NCBI RefSeq assembly: GCF_014633365.1
Contig: NC_068338.1
Location: 10,922,616-10,986,615, forward strand
Reading direction: 5' to 3'
DNA length: 64,000 nucleotides
Origin: Diospyros lotus
Lineage: Eukaryota > Streptophyta > Magnoliopsida > Ericales > Ebenaceae
The notes below the pieces were generated by a model. The model ran no database searches and was not told the DNA's origin. It saw only the letters and a list, made by a program, of their open reading frames with translations. Positions 13,101 to 25,699 of this stretch are shown here, piece by piece. Position 1 is the stretch's first letter. Every line of letters begins with the position of its first letter. The position numbers and the translations under genes were made by a program.

Positions 13101-16100
13101 GCTAAAACTCAACTTTTTAAAACTTTCGAAAATAAGAATTTCAACTTTCTTGAGTGTATTTAATGTCTCAAAATGTCGTTTTTCTCCTAAATTTGGAATC
13201 GTCTTCATCAAATTAGTACACTTGAAGATATCGTTGATTGAATCAAAGTTGTCTCTTTTTTATTTAAAGTGTTAAACAATGGACCCATTGCTAAATCTCA
13301 ACTTTTCAAAACTTTCAAAAATCATAAGTTGATGTTTCATGAGTGTATTTAATGTATGAAGATGTCATGTTCCCCTAAATTTGGACTCATCATCATCAAA
13401 TTAGTACACTTGAAGATATCGTAGATTGAATCCAGGTTGTCCCTTTTTTAGTTAAAGTGTTCTACTATGGACCCATGGTTAAAACTCAACTTTTCAAAAC
13501 ATCCCAAAATTAGAATTTGAACTTTCTTATGTGTGTAACGTGTATCAAAATTACAAGTTTCTCTTAAATTTGGAATCGTCGTAATGAAATTAGTACCCTT
13601 GAAGATATCATTGATTGAATCAAAGTTGTCACTTTTTTATTTAAAGTGTTTAACTATGTACCCAGGACTAAAACTCAACTTTACAAAACTTTCGAAAATC
13701 AGAGTTTGAACATTTCTTGAGTGTATTTAATGTATCAAAATGTCATCTTTCTCCTAAATTTGGAATCGTGATCGTTAAATTTGTAAACTTGAAGGTACCG
13801 TTGATTAAGTCAAAGTTGTCTCTTTTTATTTTAAAGTGTTCTAATAAGGACCCATGGCTAAAACTCAACTTTTCAAAACTTCTGAAAATTAGAATTTGAA
13901 CATTCTTGAGTGTATTTAATGTATCAAAATGTCGTCTTTCCCCTAAATTTGGAATTATCATCGTCAAATTAGTACACTTGAAGATATTGTGGATTGAATC
14001 AAAGTTGTATCTTTCTTAAATAAAGTGTTCAACTATAGACCCATGGCTAAAACTCAAATTTTTAAAATTTTCGAAAATAAGAATTTGAACCTTCTTGAGT
14101 GTATTTAATGTATCAAAATGTCTTCTTTCTCCAAAATTTGGAGTCGTCATCTTCAAATTAGTACACTTGAAGATGTCGTTGATTGAATCAAAGTTCTCTT
14201 TTTATTTAAGGTGTTCAACAATGGACCCATTGCTAAAACTCAACTTTTCAAAACTTTCAAAAATTATAAGTTGAAGTTTCATGAGTGTATTTAACGTATC
14301 AAGATGTCATCTTCCCCTAAATTTGGACTCGTTATCATCAAATTAGTACACTTGAAGATATCGTTCATTGAATCAAAGTTGTCTCTTTTTTATTTAAAGT
14401 GTTAAACAATGGACCCATTGCTAAATCTCAACTTTTCAAAACTTTCAAAGATCATAAGTTGATGTTTCATGAGTGTATTTAATGTATGAAGATGTCATTT
14501 TCCCCTAAATTTGGACTCGTCATCATCAAATTAGTACACTTGAAGATATCGTTGATTGAATCCAGATTGTCTCTTTTTTAATTAAAGTGTTCTACTATGG
14601 ACCCACGGCTAAAACTCAACTTTTCAAAACATCCCAAAATTAGAATTTGAACTTTCTTGTGTGTGTAAAGTGTATCAAAATTACAAGTTTCTCTTAAATT
14701 TGGAATCGTCGTAATAAATTAGTACACTTGAAGATATCGTTGATTGAGTCAAAGTTGTCTCTTTTTTATTTAAAGTGTTCAACTATGTACCCAGGGCTAA
14801 AACTGAACTTTACAAAACTTTCGAGAATCAGAATTTGAACATTCTTAAGTGTATTTAATGTATCAAAATGTCATCTTTCCCCTAAATTTTGAATCATCAT
14901 CGTCAAATTAGTACACTTGAAGATATTGTTGATTGAATCAAAGTTGTATCTTTCTTGCATAAAGTGTTCTACTATAGACCCATGGCTAAAACTCAACTTT
15001 TTAAAACTTTCGAAAATAAGAATTTCAACTTTCTTGAGTGTATTTAATGTCTCAAAATGTCGTTTTTCTCCTAAATTTGGAATCATCATCATCAAATTAG
15101 TACACTTGAAGATATCGTTGATTGAATCTAGGTTGTATCTTTTTTAATTAAAGTGTTCTACTATGGACCCATGGCTAAAACTCAACTTTTCAAAACATCC
15201 AAAAATTAGAATTTGAACTTTCTTGGGTGTGTAAAGTGTATCAAAATTACATGTTTCTCTTAAATTTGGAATCGTCGTAATGAAATTAGTACACTTGAAA
15301 ATATCGTTGATTGAATCAAAGTTGTCTATTTTTTATTTAAAGTGTTCAACTATCTACCGAGGGCTAGAACTCAAATGTTCAAAACTTCCCAAAATCAGAA
15401 TTTAAACTTTCTTGAGTGTATTTAGTGTTTTAAAATGTCGTCATTTACCTAGATTTGGAATCGTCATCATGAATTTAGTACACTTGAAGATATTGTTGAT
15501 TGACTAAAAGTTTCTCTCTTTTATTTAAAGTGTTCCACTACGGACCCATTGCTAAAATTCAACTTCTCAAAACTTTCGAGAATCAAAATTTGAACATTCT
15601 TGAGTGTATTTAATGTTTCAAAATGTCGTCTTTCCCCTAAATTTGGAATCATCATCATCAAATTAGTACACTTGAAGATATTGTTGATTGAATCAAAGTT
15701 GTATCTATCTTGCATAATGTGTTCAACTATAGACCCATGGCTAAAACTCAACTTTTTAAAACTTTTGAAAATAAGTATTAGAACTTTCTCGAGTGTATTT
15801 AATGTCTAAAAATGTCGTCTTTCCCCTAAATTTGGAATCATCAACGTCAAATTAGTACACTTGAAGATATTGTTGATTGAATCAAAGTTGTATCTTTCTT
15901 GCATAAAGTGTTCAACTATAGACCCATGGCTAAAACTCAACTTTTTAAAACTTTCGAAAATAAGAATTTCAACTTTCTTGAGTGTATTTAATGTCTCAAA
16001 ATGTCGTTTTTCTCCTAAATTTGGAATCGTCTTCATCAAATTAGTACACTTGAAGATATCGTTGATTGAATCAAAGTTGTCTCTTTTTTATTTAAAGTGT

Positions 16101-18638
16101 TAAACAATGGACCCATTGCTAAATCTCAACTTTTCAAAACTTTCAAAAATCATAAGTTGATGTTTCATGAGTGTATTTAATGTATGAAGATGTCATGTTC
16201 CCCTAAATTTGGACTCATCATCATCAAATTAGTACACTTGAAGATATCGTAGATTGAATCCAGGTTGTCCCTTTTTTAGTTAAAGTGTTCTACTATGGAC
16301 CCATGGTTAAAACTCAACTTTTCAAAACATCCCAAAATTAGACTTTGAACTTTCTTATGTGTGTAACGTGTATCAAAATTACAAGTTTCTCTTAAATTTG
16401 GAATCGTCGTAATGAAATTAGTACCCTTGAAGATATCGTTGATTGAATCAAAGTTGTCACTTTTTTATTTAAAGTGTTTAACTATGTACCCAGGACTAAA
16501 ACTCAACTTTACAAAACTTTCGAAAATCAGAGTTTGAACATTTCTTGAGTGTATTTAATGTATCAAAATGTCGTCTTTCTCCTAAATTTGGAATCGTGAT
16601 CGTTAAATTTGTAAACTTGAAGGTACCGTTGATTAAGTCAAAGTTGTCTCTTTTTAATTTAAAGTGTTCTAATAAGGACCCATGGCTAAAACTCAACTTT
16701 TCAAAACTTCTGAAAATTAGAATTTGAACATTCTTGAGTGTATTTAATGTATCAAAATGTCGTCTTTCCCCTAAATTTGGAATTATCATCGTCAAATTAG
16801 TACACTTGAAGATATTGTGGATTGAATCAAAGTTGTATCTTTCTTAAATAAAGTGTTCAACTATAGACCCATGGCTAAAACTCAAATTTTTAAAATTTTC
16901 GAAAATAAGAATTTGAACCTTCTTGAGTGTATTTAATGTATCAAAATGTCTTCTTTCTCCAAAATTTGGAGTCGTCATCTTCAAATTAGTACACTTGAAG
17001 ATGTCGTTGATTGAATCAAAGTTCTCTTTTTATTTAAAGTGTTCAACAATGGACCCATTGCTAAAACTCAACTTTTCAAAACTTTCAAAAATTATAAGTT
17101 GAAGTTTCATGAGTGTATTTAACGTATCAAGTTGTCATCTTCCCCTAAATTTGGACTCGTTATCATCAAATTAGTACACTTGAAGATATCGTTCATTGAA
17201 TCAAAGTTGTCTCTTTTTTATTTAAAGTGTTAAACAATGGACCCATTGCTAAATCTCAACTTTTCAAAACTTTCAAAGATCATAAGTTGATGTTTCATGA
17301 GTGTATTTAATGTATGAAGATGTCATTTTCCCCTAAATTTGGACTCGTCATCATCAAATTAGTACACTTGAAGATATCGTTGATTGAATCCAGATTGTCT
17401 CTTTTTTAATTAAAGTGTTCTACTATGGACCCACGGCTAAAACTCAACTTTTCAAAACATCCCAAAATTAGAATTTGAACTTTCTTGTGTGTGTAAAGTG
17501 TATCAAAATTACAAGTTTCTCTTAAATTTGGAATCGTCGTAATAAATTAGTACACTTGAAGATATCGTTGATTGAGTCAAAGTTGTCTCTTTTTTATTTA
17601 AAGTGTTCAACTATGTACCCAGGGCTAAAACTGAACTTTACAAAACTTTCGAGAATCAGAATTTGAACATTCTTAAGTGTATTTAATGTATCAAAATGTC
17701 ATCTTTCCCCTAAATTTTGAATCATCATCGTCAAATTAGTACACTTGAAGATATTGTTGATTGAATCAAAGTTGTATCTTTCTTGCATAAAGTGTTCTAC
17801 TATAGACCCATGGCTAAAACTCAACTTTTTAAAACTTTCGAAAATAAGAATTTCAACTTTCTTGAGTGTATTTAATGTCTCAAAATGTCGTTTTTCTCCT
17901 AAATTTGGAATCATCATCATCAAATTAGTACACTTGAAGATATCGTTGATTGAATCTAGGTTGTATCTTTTTTAATTAAAGTGTTCTACTATGGACCCAT
18001 GGCTAAAACTCAACTTTTCAAAACATCCAAAAATTAGAATTTGAACTTTCTTGGGTGTGTAAAGTGTATCAAAATTACATGTTTCTCTTAAATTTGGAAT
18101 CGTCGTAATGAAATTAGTACACTTGAAAATATCGTTGATTGAATCAAAGTTGTCTATTTTTTATTTAAAGTGTTCAACTATCTACCGAGGGCTAGAACTC
18201 AAATGTTCAAAACTTCCCAAAATCAGAATTTAAACTTTCTTGAGTGTATTTAGTGTTTTAAAATGTCGTCATTTACCTAGATTTGGAATCGTCATCATGA
18301 ATTTAGTACACTTGAAGATATTGTTGATTGACTAAAAGTTTCTCTCTTTTATTTAAAGTGTTCCACTACGGACCCATTGCTAAAATTCAACTTCTCAAAA
18401 CTTTCGAGAATCAAAATTTGAACATTCTTGAGTGTATTTAATGTTTCAAAATGTCGTCTTTCCCCTAAATTTGGAATCATCATCATCAAATTAGTACACT
18501 TGAAGATATTGTTGATTGAATCAAAGTTGTATCTATCTTGCATAATGTGTTCAACTATAGACCCATGGCTAAAACTCAACTTTTTAAAACTTTTGAAAAT
18601 AAGTATTAGAACTTTCTCGAGTGTATTTAATGTCTAAA
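10155..18638. repeat. 2828-bp higher-order repeat (15 monomers), three copies
   Basis: Three consecutive units (about 10155-12982, 12983-15810, 15811-18638) repeat with a constant 2828-bp period, 7 bp short of 15 x 189. Many stretches appear identical between copies; for instance, the segments starting 12043, 14871 and 17699 translate identically, as do those at 12693, 15521 and 18349. Only scattered point differences were noticed (e.g. AGACTTTG at 16341 versus AGAATTTG at 13513). The monomers inside one unit differ far more from each other than corresponding monomers in different units do. This is the signature of recent amplification of a whole 15-mer block. Confidence 0.92.
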
Positions 18639-20336
18639 AATGTCGTCTTTCCCCTAAATTTGGAATCATCAACGTCAAATTAGTACACTTGAAGATATTG
18701 TTGATTGAATCAAAGTTGTATCTTTCTTGCATAAAGTGTTCAACTATAGACCCATGGCTAAAACTCAACTTTTTAAAACTTTCGAAAATAAGAATTTCAA
18801 CTTTCTTGAGTGTATTTAATGTCTCAAAATGTCGTTTTTCTCCTAAATTTGGAATCGTCTTCATCAAATTAGTACACTTGAAGATATCGTTGATTGAATC
18901 AAAGTTGTCTCTTTTTTATTTAAAGTGTTAAACTATCTACCGAGGGCTAGAACTCAAATGTTCAAAACTTCCCAAAATCAGAATTTAAACTTTCTTGAGT
19001 GTATTTAGTGTTTTAAAATGTCGTCATTTACCTAGATTTGGAATCGTCATCATGAATTTAGTACACTTGAAGATATTGTTGATTGACTAAAAGTTTCTCT
19101 CTTTTATTTAAAGTGTTCCACTACGGACCCATTGCTAAAATTCAACTTCTCAAAACTTTCGAGAATCAAAATTTGAACATTCTTGAGTGTATTTAATGTT
19201 TCAAAATGTCGTCTTTCCCCTAAATTTGGAATCATCATCATCAAATTAGTACACTTGAAGATATTGTTGATTGAATCAAAGTTGTATCTATCTTGCATAA
19301 TGTGTTCAACTATAGACCCATGGCTAAAACTCAACTTTTTAAAACTTTTGAAAATAAGTATTAGAACTTTCTTGAGTGTATTTAATGTCTAAAAATGTCG
19401 TCTTTCCCCTAAATTTGGAATCATCAACGTCAAATTAGTACACTTGAAGATATTGTTGATTGAATCAAAGTTGTATCTTTCTTGCATAAAGTGTTCAACT
19501 ATAGACCCATGGCTAAAACTCAACTTTTTAAAACTTTCGAAAATAAGAATTTCAACTTTCTTGAGTGTATTTAATGTCTCAAAATGTCGTTTTTCTCTTA
19601 AATTTGGAATCATCATCATCAAATTAGTACACTTGAAGATATCGTTGATTGAATCTAGGTTGTATCTTTTTTAATTAAAGTGTTCTACTATGGACCCATG
19701 GCTAAAACTTAACTTTTCAAAACATCCAAAAATTAGAATTTGAACTTTCTTGTGTGTGTAAAGTGTATCAAAATTACATGTTTCTCTTAAATTTGGAATC
19801 GTCGTAATGAAATTAGTACACTTTAAAATATCGTTGATTGAATCAAAGTTGTCTATTTTTTATTTAAAGTGTTCAACTATCTACCGAGGGCTAGAACTCA
19901 AATGTTCAAAACTTCCCAAAATCAGAATTTAAACTTTCTTGAGTGTATTTAGTGTTTTAAAATGTCGTCATTTACCTAGATTTGGAATCGTCATCATGAA
20001 TTTAGTACACTTGAAGATATTGTTGATTGACTAAAAGTTTCTCTCTTTTATTTAAAGTGTTCCACTACGGACCCATTGCTAAAATTCAACTTCTCAAAAC
20101 TTTCGAGAATCAAAATTTGAACATTCTTGAGTGTATTTAATGTTTCAAAATGTCGTCTTTCCCCTAAATTTGGAATCATCATCATCAAATTAGTACACTT
20201 GAAGATATTGTTGATTGAATCAAAGTTGTATCTTTCTTGCATAATGTGTTCAACTATAGACCCATGGCTAAAACTCAACTTTTTAAAACTTTCGAAAATA
20301 AGTATTAGAACTTTCTTGAGTGTATTTAATGTCTAA
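18177..20336. repeat. Partial HOR copies with 755-bp and 944-bp sub-duplications
   Basis: A fourth 2828-bp copy starts at 18639 but switches after about 293 bp: AAAGTGTTAAAC is followed by TATCTACCGAGGG instead of AATGGACCC. The array thus jumps back by 755 bp (18177 to 18932, about 4 monomers). A further jump repeats the CTACCGAGGG monomer at about 19880, 944 bp later (about 5 monomers). The breaks lie at monomer-equivalent positions, as expected for unequal crossing-over between misaligned repeats. Confidence 0.8.
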
Positions 20337-23300
20337 AAATGTCGTCTTTCTCCTAATTTTGGAATCGTCATCATCAAATTAGTACACTTGAAGATATCGT
20401 TGATTGAGTAAAAGTTGTCCCTTTTTTATTTAAAGTGTTCAACAATGGACCCATTACTAAAACTCAACTTTTCAAAACTTTCAAAAATCATAAGTTGAAT
20501 TTTCATGAGTGTATTTAACGTATCAAGATCTCATCTTCGCCTAAATTTGGACTCGTCATCATCAAACTAGTACACTTGAAGATATCGTGGATTGAATCAA
20601 AGTTGTCTATTTCATGTTTAAAGTGTTCTACGATGGACCCACGGCTAAAACTCAACTTTTCAAAACTTCCAAAAATCAGAATAGGAACTTTCTTGAATGT
20701 ATTCAATGTATGAAAATGTCACTTTTCTCCTAAACTTGGAATCGTCATCATCAAATTATTACACTTGAAGATATGGTTGATTGAATCAAAGTTGTCTTTT
20801 TTTATTTAAACTGTTAAACTATGGACCCATGGCTAAAACTCAACTTTTCAAATTATCCGAAAATCAGAATTTGAACTTTCTTGAGTGTATTTAATGTATT
20901 AAAAATAATGTCTTTCCCCTAAATTTGGAATCGTCATCATGAAATTAGTACACTTGAAGATATCATTGATTGAATAAAAGTTGTCTATTTTTTGCTTAAA
21001 GTGGTTCTACTATGGACCCATGGCTAAAACTCAACTTTTCAAAACTTTCAAAAATTTGAATTTGAATTTTCTTTAGTGTATATAATGTAACAAAATGTCG
21101 TGTTTCCCCTAAATTTGGAATCATCATCATCAAATTAGTAAACTTGAAGATATCATTGATTGAGTCAAAGTTGTCTCTTTCTTGTTTAAAGTGTTCTACT
21201 ATGGACCCATGGCTAAAACTCAAGTTTTCAAAACTTTTGAAAATCAGAATTTGAACTTTCTTGAGTGTCTTTATGTTATCAAAATGTTGACTTTCTCCTA
21301 GATTTGGAATCGCCATCATTAAATTAGTATACTTCAAGATATCGTTGATTGAATCAAAGTTGTCTATTTCTTGTTTAAAGTGTTCTACTATGGACACATG
21401 GCTAAAACTCAACTTTTCAAAACATTCGAAAATCAAAATTTGAACTTTCTTGAGTTTATTTAATGTATCAAAGGTCGTCTTTACCCTAAATTTGGAATCG
21501 TCATCATCAAACAAGTACACTTGAAATATTTTTGATTGAATCAAAGTTGTCTCTTTTTTATTTAAAGTGTTCTACTATGGACGCATGCCTAAAACACGAC
21601 TTTTCAAAACTTCCCAAAATTTGAATTTGAACTTTCTCAAGTGTATTTAGAGTATCAAGATGTCATCTTTTACCAAGATTTGGAATCATCATCATCAAAC
21701 TAGTACACCTGAAGATATCGTCGATTGAATCAAAGTTGTCTATTTCATGTTTAAAGTATTCTACTATGGACCCACGGCTAAAACTCAACTTTTCAAAACT
21801 TCCTGAAACTAGAATTTGAACTTTCTTTTGTGTGTAAAGTGTATCAAAATTACATATTTCTCCAAAATTTGAAATCGTAATCATGAAATTAGTACACTTG
21901 AAGATATCATTGATTGAATCAAAGTTGTCTCGTTTGTATTTAAAGTGTTCTACTATGGACCCATGGCTAAAACTCAACTTTTCAAAACTTCTGAAAATCA
22001 GAATTTGAACTTTCATGAGTGTATTTAATGTATCAAAATGTCGTCTTTCCCCTAAATTTGGAATCGTCATCATCAAATTAGTACACAGGAAGATATCGTC
22101 GATTGAATCAAAGTTGTCTCTTTTTTATTCAAAGTGTTCTACTATGGACCAATGGCAAAAATTCAACTTTTCAAAACCTTCAAAAATCAGAATTTGAACT
22201 TTCTTGAGTGTATTTAATGTATCAAAATGTCGCCTTTCTGGTAAACTTGGAATCATCATCATGAAATTATTACACTAGAAGATATGGTTGATTGAATCAA
22301 AGTTGTCTCGTTTGTTTATTTAAACTGTTCAACAATGGACCCATTGCTAAAACTCAACTTTTCAAAACATTCAAAAATCATAAGTTGAAGTTTCTTGAGT
22401 GTATTTAATGTATCAAGATGTCATCTTCCCCTAAATTTGGACTCGTCATCATCAAATTAGTACACTTGAAGATATCATTGATTGAATTAAAGTTGTCTCT
22501 TTTTTAATTAAAGTGTTCTACTATGGACCCAGGGCTAAAACTCAACTTTTCAAAACATCACAAAATTAGAATTTGAACTTTCTTGAGTGTATTTAATGTA
22601 TCAAAATGTCACCTTTCTCCTAAACTTGGAATCGTCATCATCAAATTATTACACTTGAAGATATCGTTGATTGAATCAAAGTTGTCTCTTTTTTATTTAA
22701 AGTGTTCAACTGTGGACCCGTTGCTAAAAGTCAACTTTACAATACACTCGAAAATCAAAATTTTAACTTTCATGACTATATTTAGAGTATCAAAATGTCG
22801 TATTTCACTAAGATTTGGAATCGTCATCATCAAATTAGTACACTTGAAGATATCATTGATTGAATCAAAGTTGTCTATTTCTTGTTTAAAGTGTTCTACT
22901 ATGGACACATGGCTAAAACTCAACTTTTCAAAACATTAGAAAATCAAAATTTGAACTTTTTTTAGTGTATTTAATGTATCAAAATGTCGTCTTTCTCCTA
23001 AATTTGGAATCGTCATCATCAAATTAGTACACTTGAAGGTATCGTTGATTGAATCAAAGTTGTCTCTTGTTTATTTAAACTATTCAACAATGGACCCATT
23101 GCTAAAACTCAACTTTTCAAAACTTTCAAAAATCATAAGTTGAAGTTTTTTTGAGTGTATTTAATTTATCAAGATGTCATCTTCCCCTAAATTTGGACTC
23201 GTCATCATCAAATTAGTACACTTGAAGATATCGTTGATTGAATTAAAGTTGTCTCTTTTTTAATTAAAGTGTTCTACTATGGACCCACGGCTAAAACTCA

Positions 23301-24102
23301 ACTTTTCAAAACTTCCTGAAATTAGAATTTGAACTTTCTTTTGTGTGTAAAGTGTATCAAAATTACATCTTTCTCCAAAATTTGAAATCGTAATCATGAA
23401 ATTAGTACACTTGAAGATATCGTTGATTGAATCAAAGTTGTCTCGTTTGTATTTAAAGTGTTCTACTATGGACCCATGGCTAAAACTCAACTTTTCAAAA
23501 CTTCTGAAAATCAGAATTTGAACTTTCATGAGTGTATTTAATGTATCAAAATGTCGTCTTTCCCCTAAATTTGAAACCGTCATCATCAAATTAGTACACA
23601 TGAAGATATCGTCGATTGAATCAAAGTTGTCTCTTTTTTATTCAAACTATTCTACTATGGACCAATGGCAAAAACTCAACTTTTCAAAACCTTCAAAAAT
23701 CAGAATTTGAACTTTCTTGAGTGTATTTAATGTATCAAAATGTCGCCTTTCTCCTAAACTTGGAATCGTCATCATGAAATTATTACACTCGAAGATATGG
23801 TTGATTGAATCAAAGTTGTCTATTTTTTATTTAAAGTCTTCAACTATGGACCCATGGCTAAAACTGAACTTTTCAAAACATCCGAAAATCAGAATTTGAA
23901 CTTTCTTGAGTGTATTTAATGTATCAAAATGTCGCATTTCCCCTAAATTTGGAATCCGCATCATCAAATTAGTAAACTTGAAGATATCGTTGATTGAGTC
24001 AAAGTTGTCTCTTTCTTGTTGAAAGTGTTCTACTATGGACCCATGGCTAAAACTCAAGTTTTCAAAACTTTTGAAAATCAGAATTTGAACTTTCTTGAGT
24101 GT

Positions 24103-24107
24103 CTTCA
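24103..24107. other. Left target-site duplication of LTR B
   Basis: CTTCA before TGTAACACCCC pairs with CTTTA at 26495-26499 after GTCGTTACA. Uninterrupted satellite elsewhere reads GTCTTTATGTTATC at this phase, so the site is a 5-bp duplication with one later substitution in the left copy. Confidence 0.85.
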
Positions 24108-24439
24108 TGTAACACCCCCTCCCCCAAGTTAACCCATTTCAAGGCAACCTGGAAGAATGGGTGCTAGAGAACATAGACAAAACAACGCTTAGCCACAAGC
24201 ATGCATACAGCTGCCATCATCAAACTCAAACCCAAGATAAATACTTCCAAGGATTACAGCATGACTTTTCTTTAAGTTACATTACACACAAAATAAAGTC
24301 TACACATCTACCAACACAACTTCCCAAGACCCTTTAAATCAAGAGGGGACCCGCACGCGCACATGTCTACCCATCCTTCTTGCTTGACTCCCCACCTGTT
24401 ACCTCTTTACCTTTACCTGGAATGGAGGAGAGTACAACG

Positions 24440-24455
24440 TGAGCTTCAAAGCTCA
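24440..24455 (-). other. Conserved LTR hairpin, copy in LTR B
   Basis: Plus strand TGAGCT-TCAA-AGCTCA: a perfect 6-bp stem with a 4-nt loop, preceded by GGAATGGAGGAGAGTACAAC and followed by GCAAG. The same structure with a different stem occurs in LTR D, and with the same stem in LTR C. Confidence 0.7.
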
Positions 24456-25539
24456 GCAAGCATAAGAAATAAGAAGGAAGAGCATGGCAGATAATAATAG
24501 GATACAGGTGTGGTGAACATACATATTGACGGAAATGACAGGTGATAACTCAAGAGTTACACACACACCCGTAATGATAATGTCATGCATAACACGCATA
24601 TAAGTCTGTCAACATATAAATGGCCAATGGCCTCATATAGCAAATAAAATGCAACATAATACGTACCAGTCTGTAGCTGAGTCCGGTGACCATAGGTCAT
24701 ATCTGATACACTTGGCTATAGCCATACGTACATATATATAAATACATATATAATCTCACCCATGGTCGTCACCACTGGGCGCGCCCCTCAGTCGTCACCG
24801 CAGGAGCGTAACCCCAGTCAGGCTAATGCCTACTGGTTTTGGGGGATATATCCCGGCAGAACACAACCGCAGCACGCATAATCATCTTTGTCCATGCCTT
24901 TTCCAATGCACTTGCAACACATAAAGTGGCCACATACAAATTGCACGTGCTAGAAATAAAAACTGATGTTCGTGCACACTCATGAGATGTTATGCAAGAA
25001 GTCAAACCAAGACATGCTCATGATGCACAATTACCATTCTTTCAGAACATGCCATGACAGTACATATATAAGCAATCTAAAGTTATTCTCTGTTCATAAC
25101 ATGTTCAACACGGCTAGCCAATAACACTGAGTCACGGATTTCTTGTTTAAGCTCAAGTTCACAGTGAGATATATAAAGTAGGGCATGGAGAAGAAGCAAG
25201 TCTACCATGCAGATTTCCACTTAAAACTCCATTCCTTAGGATTTGTGAGGAGAAACAAGCCCCACATGGCTGTTAGAAACTTTCCCCCAACTTAAAAACC
25301 CTAATCCCAATCAAGCTCTTAAAACACGTAACCAGCCCATACCGCAATAAAATCCAAGAGAAAAGAGGAAGGAAGAGAGAACTTACCTTTTACTTCACCG
25401 ATCAACCACTAAGAACTCTTTGGATGGCAAGATCTGACTTGCTGTGAAAAGAAAAATGAGGGTTTAGAGAAGAACAGAGAACTTACGAGAAAGAGGAAAA
25501 GAGTGTTCTGTTCTAGTGAGATTTTTCTCACAATTTCTC

Positions 25540-25550
25540 TTTTTATACTA
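25540..25550 (-). promoter_or_regulatory. TATA box candidate of LTR B
   Basis: The minus strand reads TAGTATAAAAA, followed by GAGAAATTGTGAG. It lies about 950 bp from the LTR 5' end (26494), downstream of the palindrome-rich part, where a U3/R promoter would be expected. Confidence 0.5.
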
Positions 25551-25699
25551 TCTTTATAAATCATTTTTATCCATTTAATTATTTCCCAAATTCTCTATAT
25601 ATTTATTATATTTTTTTTATATTTTAGTTCTAGAATTTTCTGTGTGTTTCCAGAATTAATGAGGTATCGGGCGATATATATATATATATATGAATCGCT

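Larger units (their letters stand above)
8425..24107. repeat. 189-bp satellite array, block 2
   Basis: Continuous satellite resuming after LTR A in a phase that implies loss of at least part of a monomer. From 8.4 to about 20.3 kb it is dominated by subtypes with ATAAAGTGTTCAACTATAG, GTAAACTTGAAGGTAYCG and GTCTCAAAATGTCGTTTTTC. From about 20.7 kb the subtypes change to those of the right-hand arrays: TTACACTAGAAGATATGG, TTGTCTCGTTTG, and TTTGTGTGTAAAGTG with ATTACATMTTTCTCC. The 22.0-24.1 kb part shows an 8-monomer spacing of about 1513 bp (22015 and 23528). It ends at the CTTCA target duplication of LTR B. Confidence 0.97.

Noticed and set aside
20996..21544. 182-codon minus-strand open frame and dozens like it as protein-coding genes
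   Set aside because: They consist of 63-residue units equal to the satellite period, exist on both strands, are broken at random by mutations and have no recognisable domain or promoter.
22583..22939. 118- to 143-codon plus-strand frames (also 31022, 32534, 44976, 46048) as genes
   Set aside because: They arise where the per-monomer stop is lost in the TTTACAATACACCC subtype; they are pure satellite sequence.
25673..25691. (AT)n run as a TATA promoter of LTR B
   Set aside because: It is a plain microsatellite; the TAGTATAAAAA box at 25540-25550 is better placed next to a leader-like sequence.
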